In this document: in pieces, positions 7,599 to 16,433 of the stretch
Layout: each line of letters opens with the position of its first letter
Numbering within the stretch: the stretch's first letter is position 1
DNA from: Streptomyces sp. CB00455
GTDB lineage: Bacteria > Actinomycetota > Actinomycetes > Streptomycetales > Streptomycetaceae
DNA length: 64,000 nucleotides
NCBI RefSeq assembly: GCF_001905445.1
Contig: NZ_LIVQ01000004.1
Coordinates: 253,462-317,461, forward strand
Reading direction: 5' to 3'
Translations under genes and position numbers: made by a program
Notes under the pieces: model-generated
Told to the model about the DNA's origin: nothing
Databases searched by the model: none
The model's input: only the letters and a program-made list of their open reading frames with translations

Positions 7599-9062
7599 TC
7601 AGCCCTTGCTGCCGAGGACGGCTTCCATCACGGCCTTGGCGACCGGAGCCGCCAGACCGCCACCGGTGATGTCCTCGCGGTCGGTCCCCTGGCTGTCCTC
7701 GACGACGACGGCGACGGCGACGGGCGAGGTGCCGTCCGGGTTCTCGGCGTAGGAGATGAACCAGGCGTAGGGGCGCTTGGCGTTCTTCTCGCCGTGCTGG
7801 GCGGTACCGGTCTTGCCGCCGACCTTCACACCCTTGATCTTGGCGGGGGTGCCGGTGCCGTTCTCGACGACGTTGACCATCATCTGCTGGACCTTCTGCG
7901 CGTTGGCGGCGGAGAGGGGCCGGCTCATTTCCTCGGGCGAGTGCTTCTCGATGACGTCGAGGTTGGGCGCGGTGAGCTGGTCGACCATGTACGGCTTCAT
8001 CAGCTTGCCGTCGTTGGCGATGGCCGCGGTGACCATGGCCATCTGGAGCGGGGTGGCGGCGGTGTTGAACTGGCCGATGGAGCTCTGGGCGTTGCCGTCC
8101 TTGCCCATCTTCTTGTCGTAGACGCTGGCGAAGGCGCGGACGGGAGTGTCGATGGTGCTGTTGAAACCGAACTTCTCCGCGGTCTCCACCATCTTGTCGC
8201 GGGTGACCTTGTCGCCCATGTTCGCGAAGACGGAGTTGCAGGAGACTTCGAGGGCCTTGTTGAGACTGGCCTTCTCGCAGCCCGAGGCGTGGTTGACCAT
8301 CTCGGTCTTGGTGCCGGGCAGGAAGTAGGGGTCGGGGGTGTCCGTGGGCGCGTTGATGTCGTTCACGACACCGTGCTCCAGCGCGGCCGCGGCCGTGACG
8401 ACCTTGAAGGTGGAGCCCGGCGGGTAGGTCTCGCGCAGGGCGCGGTTGACGAGGTTCTTGTCCTCGCTGTCGTTCAGGTCGCGCCAGGCCTTGCCGTCGT
8501 CCTTCGAGAAGCCCGCGAAGCTGGAGGGGTTGTACGAGGGGGTGCTGACCAGGGCCAGGATGGCGCCGGTGCGCGGGTCGATGGCCGCGACGGCGCCCTT
8601 CTTGTCGCCCAGCTCCTTGAAGGCGGCCTTCTGGGCGGCGGCGTTCAGGGTGGTGACGACATTGCCGCCCTGCTTCTTCTCGCCGGTGAACATGCCGATC
8701 GTGCGGTCGAAGAACAGCCGGTCGTCGTTGCCGGTCAGGATGCCGTCTTCGATGTTCTCCAGCTGGGTGGAGCCGAAGGCCTGCGAGGCGTAGCCGGTGA
8801 CGGGGGCCCACAGCGGGCCGTCGAGGTAGGTCCGCTTGTACTTGAAGTCGCTGCCGTCGGTGACCGCGGAGCCGGTGATGGGCTGGCCGCCGACGATGAT
8901 GTTGCCGCGCTCGGTGGCGTACTGGGCGATCTGGACCCGGCGGTTCTCCTTGCGGGTGCTGAGTTCCTCGGCCTGGACGTACTGCAGCCAGTTGGTCCGG
9001 ATCAGCAGCGCGAGGACGAGCAGCCCGCAGAACAGCGAGATGCGGCGCAGGGGCTTGTTCAT
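7599..9062 (-). CDS. pbpA: Penicillin-binding protein PbpA (transpeptidase)
   Basis: 487-residue class B penicillin-binding protein: a peptidoglycan transpeptidase anchored by an N-terminal helix (about residues 7-22). The active-site motifs are SxxK at Ser217-Lys220 (PPGSTFK), SxN at Ser273-Asn275 (VSCNS) and KTG at 416-418 (GGKTGTAQ). ATG 9062 overlaps the stop of the FtsW/RodA gene by 4 bp (ATGA), so the transpeptidase and its glycosyltransferase partner are coupled. 196 bp separate it from pknB. Confidence 0.95.
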   Translation of the reverse strand: MNKPLRRISLFCGLLVLALLIRTNWLQYVQAEELSTRKENRRVQIAQYATERGNIIVGGQPITGSAVTDGSDFKYKRTYLDGPLWAPVTGYASQAFGSTQLENIEDGILTGNDDRLFFDRTIGMFTGEKKQGGNVVTTLNAAAQKAAFKELGDKKGAVAAIDPRTGAILALVSTPSYNPSSFAGFSKDDGKAWRDLNDSEDKNLVNRALRETYPPGSTFKVVTAAAALEHGVVNDINAPTDTPDPYFLPGTKTEMVNHASGCEKASLNKALEVSCNSVFANMGDKVTRDKMVETAEKFGFNSTIDTPVRAFASVYDKKMGKDGNAQSSIGQFNTAATPLQMAMVTAAIANDGKLMKPYMVDQLTAPNLDVIEKHSPEEMSRPLSAANAQKVQQMMVNVVENGTGTPAKIKGVKVGGKTGTAQHGEKNAKRPYAWFISYAENPDGTSPVAVAVVVEDSQGTDREDITGGGLAAPVAKAVMEAVLGSKG

Positions 9063-10483
9063 GACGGGCGGACCACCTGGGTCATCTCGGAGTCGGGGGA
9101 CGGGGCGGGGGCCGGGGCAGGTCGGCGTGCGGTGTCGCTGATCCGGATGAGGATGGCGATGAGGATCCAGTTCGCGAGGACGGAGGAGCCGCCGGAGGCG
9201 AGGAAGGGCATCGTCATGCCGGTGAGGGGGATGAGGCCCATGACTCCGCCGGCGACGACGAAGATCTGCAGCGCGAAGGCGCCGGAGAGGCCGATGGCGA
9301 ACAGCTTGCCGAAGGGGTCGCGGGCGGCGAGGGCGGTGCGGACGCCCCGCTCGATGATGAGGCCGTAGAGCAGGAGGAAGGCCATCACGCCGGCGAGGCC
9401 GAGCTCTTCGCCGACGGTGGAGAAGATGAAGTCGGAGTTGGCGGCGAAGCCGATGAGGTCCGAGTTGCCCTGGCCCCATCCGGTGCCGAGGACACCGCCG
9501 GAACCGAAGCTCATGATCGACTGGCCGACCTGCTCGCAGGCTCCGGACTTGGTGTAGCAGGCGAAGGGGTCGAGCCAGGCGGTGACGCGGGCCTTGACGT
9601 GGCTGGCGGTGGCCCCGACGACGGTGGCGCCCCCGACCGACATCAGCAGGCCGATGACGATCCAGCTGGTCCGCTCCGTGGCGACGTACAGCATGATCAC
9701 GAACATGCCGAAGAAGAGCAGCGAGGTGCCGAGGTCGTTCTCGAAGACGAGGACGAGCAGGCTCATCGCCCAGATCATCAGGATCGGGCCGAGGTCGCGC
9801 CCGCGCGGCAGGTACAGGCCCATGAAGCGGCGGCTGGCCAGCGCGAGCGCGTCGCGCTTCACCATGAGGTAGCCGGCGAAGAAGATGGCGATGACGATCT
9901 TCGCGAACTCGCCGGGCTGGATGGAGAAGCCGCCGACGCTGATCCAGATCTTGGCGCCGAAGACGTCGGCGCCCAGGCCGGGAATGACCGGCAGGATCAG
10001 CAGGACCAGGGCTCCCGCCATGGAGATGTACGTGAAGCGCTGCAGGACGCGGTGGTCCTTCAGTACCAGCAGGACGCCCGCGAACAGGGCGATGGCCAGC
10101 GCGGTGTACATCATCTGGCGCGGCGCCGAGGGGGAGAATTCGCCGAAGGAGCGCTTGGCGAGGTTCTGCAGCCGCTCGGACTGGTCGAGCCGCCAGATGA
10201 GCACGACGCCGAGCCCGTTGAGGAGCGTGGCGAGCGGCAGCAGCAGCGGGTCGGCGTACTTGGCGTAGCGGCGCACGACCACGTGCGCGATGCCGGCCAG
10301 GGCGGCGAAGCCGAGTCCGTAGGCGAACATGCCGGGGGGCAGCTTCCCGTGGATCGACAGGCCCACGTTGGCGTAGGCGAAGATCGGGATGACCACGGCG
10401 AAAGCGAGCAGCAGGAGCTCGGTGTTCCGCCGGCTCGGCAGCTCGATCGCGCCGATGGTGGTCGTGTTGGTGACAACGCTCAT
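9059..10483 (-). CDS. rodA: FtsW/RodA/SpoVE family peptidoglycan glycosyltransferase
   Basis: 474 residues of polytopic membrane protein (SEDS family) that polymerises lipid II into glycan strands with a cognate class B PBP, here the coupled pbpA. Many hydrophobic helices are seen, together with the SEDS landmarks WISVGGFSIQPGEFAK, a glycan-binding loop with GQGNSDLIG, and DFIFSTVGEELG, then GMTMPFLASGGSS near the C terminus. Whether it acts in elongation, septation or sporulation cannot be told from sequence; the pbpA partner argues for a RodA/FtsW-like growth role. Confidence 0.93.
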   Translation of the reverse strand: MSVVTNTTTIGAIELPSRRNTELLLLAFAVVIPIFAYANVGLSIHGKLPPGMFAYGLGFAALAGIAHVVVRRYAKYADPLLLPLATLLNGLGVVLIWRLDQSERLQNLAKRSFGEFSPSAPRQMMYTALAIALFAGVLLVLKDHRVLQRFTYISMAGALVLLILPVIPGLGADVFGAKIWISVGGFSIQPGEFAKIVIAIFFAGYLMVKRDALALASRRFMGLYLPRGRDLGPILMIWAMSLLVLVFENDLGTSLLFFGMFVIMLYVATERTSWIVIGLLMSVGGATVVGATASHVKARVTAWLDPFACYTKSGACEQVGQSIMSFGSGGVLGTGWGQGNSDLIGFAANSDFIFSTVGEELGLAGVMAFLLLYGLIIERGVRTALAARDPFGKLFAIGLSGAFALQIFVVAGGVMGLIPLTGMTMPFLASGGSSVLANWILIAILIRISDTARRPAPAPAPSPDSEMTQVVRPS

Positions 10484-10514
10484 GGTGTGGCAGGCCCCCT
10501 GTGCCCGCGGGTGT

Positions 10515-11972
10515 CTACTGCTTGCCGCACAGGCTGACCACTTGCTGCTCCGCAGGAGTCAGAGTGGAGCCGGGTGTCTGGTTCTGGGCCTCGGCGTTGC
10601 GGCGTTCCTCGTCCTTCTTGCAGGCCGAGACCTGGACGCCGAGTTCGTCGATCTTCGTGCGGGCGCCGTCGAGGCCGGTTTCGCTGATGGTGGCCTTCAC
10701 CTGCTTGAGCTTGAAGGGCGGCAGGTACTTCAGTTCGATGTCGGGGCGGTTCGTCTCCACCTTGGAGAGCTCCAGCGGGCCGAGCTTCGGGCTGATGCCG
10801 CGGAACAGCGCGACGTGGTCGTCCTTGACGCCGATGTAGAACTGGGTCTGGGTCCAGCGCCAGCCCGCGTACAGGCCGCCGCCGACCACACCGGCGACGA
10901 GGAGCAGGGTCAGCGTACGGGTGGTCCACTTGCGCCCTTTGCCGCGACGCCTGCGGGGGCGGTCGTACGTGTCCTCGTAGCGCGAGTCCTCGTCGTAGCC
11001 CTCGGCTTCGCCGAAGCTGCCGTAGGCGCCGCCCTGGCTCTGCTCGGCGTGCCCGTAGCCCGGGGCCTCACCGCTGCCGGGGGGCCCGAAGGCGCCGGCG
11101 GGCGGACCGGCCTGGCGGCCGAGGCCCGAGGCGCGGCCGGCCGGGGTCTGCATGGCGTTGCCGCCGTCGAAGAGCTGGTGCTGGTTCTCGGCGACCGCAC
11201 CGACGACGACCGGGGTGTCGCTGACCTGGGCGGCCAGGGTGTCCCCGCTGTCGGTGTCGAGGACGTCCGCGACGATGCAGGTGATGTTGTCCGGCCCGCC
11301 GCCGCGCAGGGCGAGCTGGATGAGCGACTGCACGGTCTCGCGGGGGCCGTGGTAGTCGGCGAGGGTTTCTTCGAGGGTCTGGTGGGAGACCACTCCGGAG
11401 AGCCCGTCGGAGCAGATGAGGTAGCGGTCGCCGGCCCGGACCTCGCGGATGGAGAGGTCGGGTTCGACGATGTCGCCGCTGCCCAGCGCCCGCATCAGCA
11501 GCGAGCGCTGCGGATGGGTGGTGGCCTCCTCTTCCGTGATCCGCCCCTCGTCGACGAGGCGCTGGACCCAGGTGTGGTCCTGGGTGATCTGGGTGAGGAC
11601 GCCGTCGCGGAGCAGGTAGGCCCGGGAGTCGCCGACGTGCACGAGGCCCAGCCGCTGACCGGTCCACAGCAGTGCGGTCAGGGTGGTGCCCATGCCTTCG
11701 AGCTGCGGGTCCTCCTCGACCATGACGCGCAGCTGGTCATTGGCGCGCTGCACGGCCGTCGCGAGGGAGGTGAGGAGGTCGGAGCCCGGGACGTCGTCGT
11801 CGAGCTGCACGAGGGTGGAGATCACCTCGGAGCTCGCGACCTCGCCGGCGGCCTGGCCGCCCATGCCGTCGGCGATCGCGAGGAGACGGGGCCCGGCGTA
11901 GCCGGAGTCCTCGTTGCCCTCGCGGATCATGCCCTTGTGCGATCCGGCTGCGAACCGCAGGGACAGACTCAT
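10515..11972 (-). CDS. pstP: PP2C-type Ser/Thr protein phosphatase (PstP-like)
   Basis: 485 residues. An N-terminal PP2C domain (about 1-240) has metal-binding motifs SHKGMIREGNED, ADGMGG (Asp35) and SDGLSG, with GGGPDNIT before the domain end. A long Gly/Tyr-rich linker leads to one transmembrane helix (LTLLLVAGVVGGGLYAGW) and a C-terminal domain ending in CGKQ, so it is membrane-anchored like mycobacterial PstP. It would dephosphorylate PknB and its targets. ATG 11972 gives MSLSLRF; an in-frame GTG at 12023 has a better-placed GGAGGG and is a credible longer start. Confidence 0.92.
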   Translation of the reverse strand: MSLSLRFAAGSHKGMIREGNEDSGYAGPRLLAIADGMGGQAAGEVASSEVISTLVQLDDDVPGSDLLTSLATAVQRANDQLRVMVEEDPQLEGMGTTLTALLWTGQRLGLVHVGDSRAYLLRDGVLTQITQDHTWVQRLVDEGRITEEEATTHPQRSLLMRALGSGDIVEPDLSIREVRAGDRYLICSDGLSGVVSHQTLEETLADYHGPRETVQSLIQLALRGGGPDNITCIVADVLDTDSGDTLAAQVSDTPVVVGAVAENQHQLFDGGNAMQTPAGRASGLGRQAGPPAGAFGPPGSGEAPGYGHAEQSQGGAYGSFGEAEGYDEDSRYEDTYDRPRRRRGKGRKWTTRTLTLLLVAGVVGGGLYAGWRWTQTQFYIGVKDDHVALFRGISPKLGPLELSKVETNRPDIELKYLPPFKLKQVKATISETGLDGARTKIDELGVQVSACKKDEERRNAEAQNQTPGSTLTPAEQQVVSLCGKQ

Positions 11973-12116
11973 GCGCACCTGCCCTGTCGAGGCTTCCTCC
12001 GGGTACAACCGGTCTCGAGCCACACTGCCCACCCTCCGGTCGGGAACGCGCGCGGGTCCGTGCCCTCGGTGGGACGGATCGCCGCCGCGCGCTCGCTCCG
12101 CTCGCTCATTCTCGTA

Positions 12117-12617
12117 CTACTTCCGCAGCTCGATGACGGTCTTGCCGATGCGGATCGGGGCGCCCGGCGGAATGGGCGTCGGGGTGGTCAGCCGGGTCCG
12201 GTCGAGATACGTGCCGTTGGTGGACCCGAGATCCTCGACGATCCACTGACCGTCACGGTCTGGGTAGATCCTGGCATGGCGGCTGGACGCGTAGTCGTCG
12301 TCCAGCACGATGGTGGAGTCGTGCGCGCGGCCCAGCGTGATCGTCTGGCCGGCGAGGGCCACCGTGGTTCCCGTGAGGGTGCCCTCGGACACGACGAGCT
12401 TGGTGGGCGCACCGCGGCGCTGGCGCTGCTGCGGAGGCGCGGCCTGCCGGCCGGCCTGCTGCTGAGCGCCGGCGGCGGCGCCGCCGCGGCGCGAACCGCG
12501 CTGCGTCACTCTCGTTCCGAAGAGATCGCTGCGGATGACCTGTACGGCCACGATGACGAACAGCCACAGGACGGCTAGGAAACCCAACCGCATGACCGTC
12601 AGGGTCAGCTCTGACAT
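12117..12617 (-). CDS. fhaB: FHA-domain membrane protein FhaB (FipA-like)
   Basis: 166 residues. An N-terminal membrane helix (VMRLGFLAVLWLFVIVAVQVI) is followed by a basic, Gln-rich linker and a C-terminal FHA domain with LGRAHDSTIVL, SSRHARI, DLGSTNGTYLD and RIGKTVIEL, which binds phosphothreonine. Known: FhaB in actinobacteria is phosphorylated by PknB-type kinases and recruits division or cell-wall proteins. ATG 12617 gives MSELTL. It sits 10 bp downstream of fhaA and ahead of the phosphatase. Confidence 0.93.
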   Translation of the reverse strand: MSELTLTVMRLGFLAVLWLFVIVAVQVIRSDLFGTRVTQRGSRRGGAAAGAQQQAGRQAAPPQQRQRRGAPTKLVVSEGTLTGTTVALAGQTITLGRAHDSTIVLDDDYASSRHARIYPDRDGQWIVEDLGSTNGTYLDRTRLTTPTPIPPGAPIRIGKTVIELRK

Positions 12618-12627
12618 TGCCCCCGCT

Positions 12628-13464
12628 TCACCCTTCGGCTTGCCGGTAAATGATGGTGGTACTGCCCACGACGATCCGCGAGCCGTCGCGGAGCGTAGCG
12701 CGGGTGGTGTGCTGCCCGTCCACCACGATGCCGTTGGTGGACCCGAGATCCTGGATCGTCGAGGGCGTTCCGGTCCGGATCTCACAGTGCCGGCGCGAGA
12801 CGCCGGGGTCGTCGATCCGCACGTCGGCTTCCGTGCTTCGGCCGAGTACGAGCGTGGGGCGCGAGATCTGGTGGCGGGTGCCGTTGATCTCGATCCAGTG
12901 GCGCCTGGGTGCGCCCGAGGACGGAGCGGGTGCGCCCGCGCCCGGTGCGCCGGTGGCGGGCCGCCGGGCGCCTGGTCCGCCGGGGGGCGGTGCGCTCGGC
13001 ATGGGCGGGGCGGCGACCGGCGGGTAGCCGTACCCGCCTTCCGCGGCACCGCCCGGCTGCCGGCCCTGGGGGGCCTGCGGCTGGGAGGTGCTGGAGGCGA
13101 GGGTACGGCTGCGGACCCGGTAGAGCCCGGTGTCCAGGTCGTCGGCCTTCTCCAGCTGGACCTTGATGGGGCCCATGAAGCTGTAGCGCTGCTGCTTGGC
13201 GTAGTCGCGGACCAGGCCCGCGAGCTCGTCGCCGAGCTGCCCGGAGTAGGGGCTCAGGCGGTCGTAGTCGCCGGCGCTGAGTTCGACGATGAAGTCATTG
13301 GGGACGACGGTCCGCTCGCGGTTCCAGATGGTGGCGTTGTTGTCGCACTCCCGCTGGAGGGCTCCGGCGATCTCCACCGGCTGGACCTCGGACTTGAACA
13401 CCTTGGCGAAGGTGCCGTTCACCAGACCTTCGAGTCGCTGCTCGAACCGCTTCAGAACTCCCAT
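12628..13464 (-). CDS. fhaA: DUF3662 and FHA domain protein FhaA
   Basis: 278 residues. The N-terminal DUF3662 domain starts MGVLKRFEQRLEGLVNG and runs to about residue 125. A Pro/Gly/Ala-rich linker and a C-terminal FHA domain (LVLGRSTEADVRI, SRRHCEI, DLGSTNGIVVDG) follow. In mycobacteria FhaA binds phosphorylated MviN/PknB and tempers lipid II traffic. ATG 13464 has an excellent GGAGGAGGTG upstream. First gene of the operon fhaA-fhaB-PP2C-rodA-pbpA-pknB; the promoter must lie in 13465-13750, where a GGGACAGTGTCCC palindrome is seen. Confidence 0.94.
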   Translation of the reverse strand: MGVLKRFEQRLEGLVNGTFAKVFKSEVQPVEIAGALQRECDNNATIWNRERTVVPNDFIVELSAGDYDRLSPYSGQLGDELAGLVRDYAKQQRYSFMGPIKVQLEKADDLDTGLYRVRSRTLASSTSQPQAPQGRQPGGAAEGGYGYPPVAAPPMPSAPPPGGPGARRPATGAPGAGAPAPSSGAPRRHWIEINGTRHQISRPTLVLGRSTEADVRIDDPGVSRRHCEIRTGTPSTIQDLGSTNGIVVDGQHTTRATLRDGSRIVVGSTTIIYRQAEG

Positions 13465-13596
13465 GGGGCACCTCCTCCGTCGTTGTCGCCCTGTACTGCT
13501 TACTGATCGTATCCACGCGTGGCGGATTCGGGTGGTTCCCCATCGGTCCTGTGCGGACGAGTGTTGGTCCTCACAAGCGATCGTAGGGGGGCCTCA

Positions 13597-13609
13597 GGGA
13601 CAGTGTCCC
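13597..13609. promoter_or_regulatory. 13-bp palindrome upstream of fhaA
   Basis: GGGACAGTGTCCC is a perfect palindrome about 135 bp upstream of fhaA. On the - strand it precedes a possible -10 TACGAT (13585-13580). It could be an operator for the fhaA operon; no regulator is assigned. Confidence 0.35.
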
Positions 13610-13759
13610 GCACCGGGGGCGCAGAGCGGGAGGGGCCGGTCCCCGGAGGGGGTGCGGGGGTGCCGGGAAAGGGATGTGATTCCACCCCGTCCGACGTGCT
13701 AATCTTTCGACGTCGCCAGGGGAACGGCCCGAAAGGGAAGATCCACTGGGGTGCTGCTC

Positions 13760-13842
13760 GGGCGAGTGGCGGAACGGCAGACGCGCTGGCTTCAGGTGCC
13801 AGTGTCCTTCGGGACGTGGGGGTTCAAATCCCCCCTCGCCCA
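13760..13842 (+). tRNA. tRNA-Leu (anticodon CAG)
   Basis: 83 nt. The acceptor stem GGGCGAG (13760-13766) pairs with CTCGCCC (13835-13841), with discriminator A at 13842. The anticodon arm CTGGC-TTCAGGT-GCCAG presents CAG. A long class II variable arm (around TGTCCTTCGGGACG) and the T loop GGTTCAAATCC are present. CCA is not encoded. Leu-CAG reads the commonest Leu codon in this GC-rich genome. Confidence 0.97.
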
Positions 13843-13847
13843 CATCG

Positions 13848-13889
13848 ACGAAACGGTCGTCATCGCGTAAGCGGTGGCGGCCGTTTCGT
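13848..13889 (+). terminator. Terminator after tRNA-Leu
   Basis: ACGAAACGG (13848-13856) pairs with CCGTTTCGT (13881-13889), followed by GTTTCC. The hairpin starts 6 nt past the tRNA 3' end. The rest of the gap to 14055 shows no gene. Confidence 0.6.
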
Positions 13890-14055
13890 GTTTCCCCGGC
13901 GGGCTGGTGACGGGGCCGGCGGTGGAGGTCGGCGGGGGAGCGGGCGGCGGCGGAGCCGCAGAGTGATCCAGGACACGTACCGCGGCGACTTTCGTCGTGG
14001 GCAGCGCGACGAAAGAGGACGGCCGGGCCGGCGGCGGGCTGTCTAGGGTCGTCGG

Positions 14056-15741
14056 GTGGACGTGAAGGCGATGACGCGGGCGGGGTGGGACCGGCTGAGC
14101 GGGCCGGAGCCCTGGACCCGGCGGATGCTGGCGGGGGACGTGGCGCTCGCCGCGGTACTGGCCCTGCTGGGCACGGGTGTAGAGGAACTCGACGGCGGTT
14201 CGGGCCGGCGGATGGCCGCGAGCGCGGTCGCCGTGCTGGCGCTGACCCTGCTGCGGCGGCGGTGGCCGGCGACGGCCCTGATCGCGGGATCCGGGGCGGG
14301 TGCGTTCCTGCCCGGCATCTTCCTGGTCACCAGCCTGCTGGGCTGGTCGGCGGGGCGCCGGATCGTGGGGGTGGGCCGGGCGCTGGCGGCCTTCACGGTC
14401 GCCTTCGCGGCCTCGGTCGGCTTCAACGTGCTGCACGAGTGGTCGCAGATGCGGCCGCTGCTGGTGATCGTGTTCTCCACCCTGATGTTCCTGGCGACGA
14501 CGGTCATGCCCGGTCTGGCCAGCCGGTACTGGCACCAGCGCCGCACGCTGCTGCGCGCACTGCAGGAACGCAACGCGCAGCTGATGCGGGAACGGGCGAT
14601 GGTCGCGGGCCAGGCGCGGCTGCGGGAGCGGCAGCGGATCGCCCAGGACATGCACGACAGCCTGGGCCACCAACTGGCCCTGATCTCCGTGCACACCGGG
14701 GCGCTGGAGGTGGACCCGGAGCTCACCGGCCGGCAGCGCGGGGCGGTGGGCGTGCTGCGACAGGCCTCGGTGGCGGCCATGCACGAACTGCGGGAGGTCG
14801 TCGGCATCCTGCGGGACGGGGTCGAGGCGCCGGTCCCCGTGGAGGAGGCGGCGCAGCCCGCCGCGCGGGGAGTCGCCGGCATACCGGGCGTGGTGGCCGC
14901 GGCGCGGGGCGCGGGCACCGACGTACGGCTGACCACCGCCGGGCGGCCGCGGCCTCTGGTGGCGGCCTGCGACCACGCGGCGTACCGGATCGTGCAGGAG
15001 GCCCTGACCAATGCGTACAAGCACGCGCCGGGTTCGGCGATCTCGGTGGAACTGCGCTACGAGGACGACTCGCTGGTGGTGGAGATCGCCAACGGGCCGG
15101 CGGCAGGGCCGGGGGCCGGTGAGGTGGTCTCGGGCGGGCAGGGGCTGACGGGGTTGCGCGAACGGGCCCGGCTGGTCGGCGGGATGGTGCACGCCGGCGA
15201 GAGCGAGGGCGGCGGCTTCCGGGTGGCCGGGGTCCTGCCCTACGGCACGGAGCCGGCCGGGGTGGCCGAGGTGGCCGACGACTTCGGCCAGCAGGCGCAG
15301 GCCCAGGCGCTGCGGGGGGCTCCGCCGATGGACTGGGCGGCGGTGGACCGGGAGCTGGCGGTGCGGGAGCGCAGCCGGACCGGAGGCGTCGCGCTGGGCT
15401 GCGGGATCGCGGTGGCGGCCGTGGTGCTCCTGGTGATCGTGGTCGCGGCCTTCGCGGTACTGCTGCTGGGTTCGGTGAACAAGGCGATGATCGACCGGGC
15501 CGACTTCGACGCCGTGCGGGTGGGAGAGTCCGAGAAGGCGGTCCGTGACCGGCTGCCCGACGGGGAGAGCATGCTGACGTCGGGCCTGGACCGGAAGGGA
15601 CCGCCGCGGCCGCAGGGCACGACCTGCCTGGCGCTGCTGTCGTCGGAGGATTCGGCGGAACTGTCCACCGACAGGGTTTTCCGGTTCTGCTTCGAGGGCG
15701 GCAAGCTCGTCGAGAAGCAGACGTACGAGGTCAAGCAGTAG
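14056..15741 (+). CDS. NarL-type sensor histidine kinase with extra C-terminal ectodomain
   Basis: 561 residues. Four to five N-terminal helices (about 25-155) are followed by a HisKA_3 dimerisation segment with phospho-acceptor His200 (AQDMHDSLGHQ) and an HATPase domain with N box ALTNAYKHA (316-324) and G box GGQGLTGLRER. Unusually, the protein continues with another transmembrane helix (about 447-472) and a 90-residue outer domain with Cys524 and Cys545 and the pattern VRVGESEKAVRDRLP...FRFCFEGGKLVEK, reminiscent of BamE/SmpA folds. The downstream response regulator is 8 bp away. Signal and target are unknown. GTG 14056 is the only early start I favour. Confidence 0.88.
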   Translation: MDVKAMTRAGWDRLSGPEPWTRRMLAGDVALAAVLALLGTGVEELDGGSGRRMAASAVAVLALTLLRRRWPATALIAGSGAGAFLPGIFLVTSLLGWSAGRRIVGVGRALAAFTVAFAASVGFNVLHEWSQMRPLLVIVFSTLMFLATTVMPGLASRYWHQRRTLLRALQERNAQLMRERAMVAGQARLRERQRIAQDMHDSLGHQLALISVHTGALEVDPELTGRQRGAVGVLRQASVAAMHELREVVGILRDGVEAPVPVEEAAQPAARGVAGIPGVVAAARGAGTDVRLTTAGRPRPLVAACDHAAYRIVQEALTNAYKHAPGSAISVELRYEDDSLVVEIANGPAAGPGAGEVVSGGQGLTGLRERARLVGGMVHAGESEGGGFRVAGVLPYGTEPAGVAEVADDFGQQAQAQALRGAPPMDWAAVDRELAVRERSRTGGVALGCGIAVAAVVLLVIVVAAFAVLLLGSVNKAMIDRADFDAVRVGESEKAVRDRLPDGESMLTSGLDRKGPPRPQGTTCLALLSSEDSAELSTDRVFRFCFEGGKLVEKQTYEVKQ

Positions 15742-15749
15742 GAGCACGG

Positions 15750-16409
15750 GTGACAGCCGAAGTGATCAGAGTGGTGATCGCCGACGACGAGCCGCTGATC
15801 CGGGCCGGGATCAGGATGATCCTGACCTCGGCGCCGGACATCGAGGTCGTCGCGGAGGCGGCTAACGGGCGGGAGGCGGTGGAGCTCGCCCGCGCGCACG
15901 GGCCGCACGTGGTGCTGCTGGACATACAGATGCCGGTGATGGACGGGCTGACCGCCCTCGGGGAGCTGGGCCGGGCGGCCCCGGAGGTGCGGGCGCTGAT
16001 CCTGACCACCTTCGGGGAGAGGGAGAACGTGCTGCGGGCGCTCGGGGAGGGCGGCGCCGGTTTCCTGCTGAAGGATTCCGCGCCGGGCGAGCTGATCGGG
16101 GCGGTCCGGGCGGCCGCGGCCGGCCACGCGTACCTCTCGCCGTCGGCGACCCGCCACGTGGTGGACCAGCTCGCCTCCGGGAAGGCCGTCGCGCGGGGAG
16201 AGCAGGCCCGGCGCCGGATCGCGGAGCTGAGCGAGCGTGAGCGCGGGGTGCTGGCCCTGCTCGGCGAGGGCTTGTCGAATGCGGACGCGGGACGGCGGCT
16301 GCACATGAGCGAGGCGACGGTGAAGACGTACGTGAGCCGGATCCTGGCGAAGCTGGAGTGCGAGAACAGGGTGCAGGCGGCGTTGCTGGCCAGGGACGCC
16401 GGGCTGTAG
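15750..16409 (+). CDS. NarL/LuxR-type response regulator
   Basis: 219 residues. The receiver domain has acidic pocket ADDE (11-14), phospho-acceptor Asp58 (VLLDIQMPVMDG) and a conserved Lys (LLKDSAPGEL). A LuxR-type helix-turn-helix at the C terminus reads LSERERGVLALLGEGLSNADAGRRL then SEATVKTYVSRILAKL. GTG 15750 has GGAG upstream. It is the partner of the kinase 8 bp upstream; its DNA targets are not evident from the window. Confidence 0.93.
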   Translation: MTAEVIRVVIADDEPLIRAGIRMILTSAPDIEVVAEAANGREAVELARAHGPHVVLLDIQMPVMDGLTALGELGRAAPEVRALILTTFGERENVLRALGEGGAGFLLKDSAPGELIGAVRAAAAGHAYLSPSATRHVVDQLASGKAVARGEQARRRIAELSERERGVLALLGEGLSNADAGRRLHMSEATVKTYVSRILAKLECENRVQAALLARDAGL

Positions 16410-16433
16410 ATACGGTCAGCCCGTTCGAAGACG

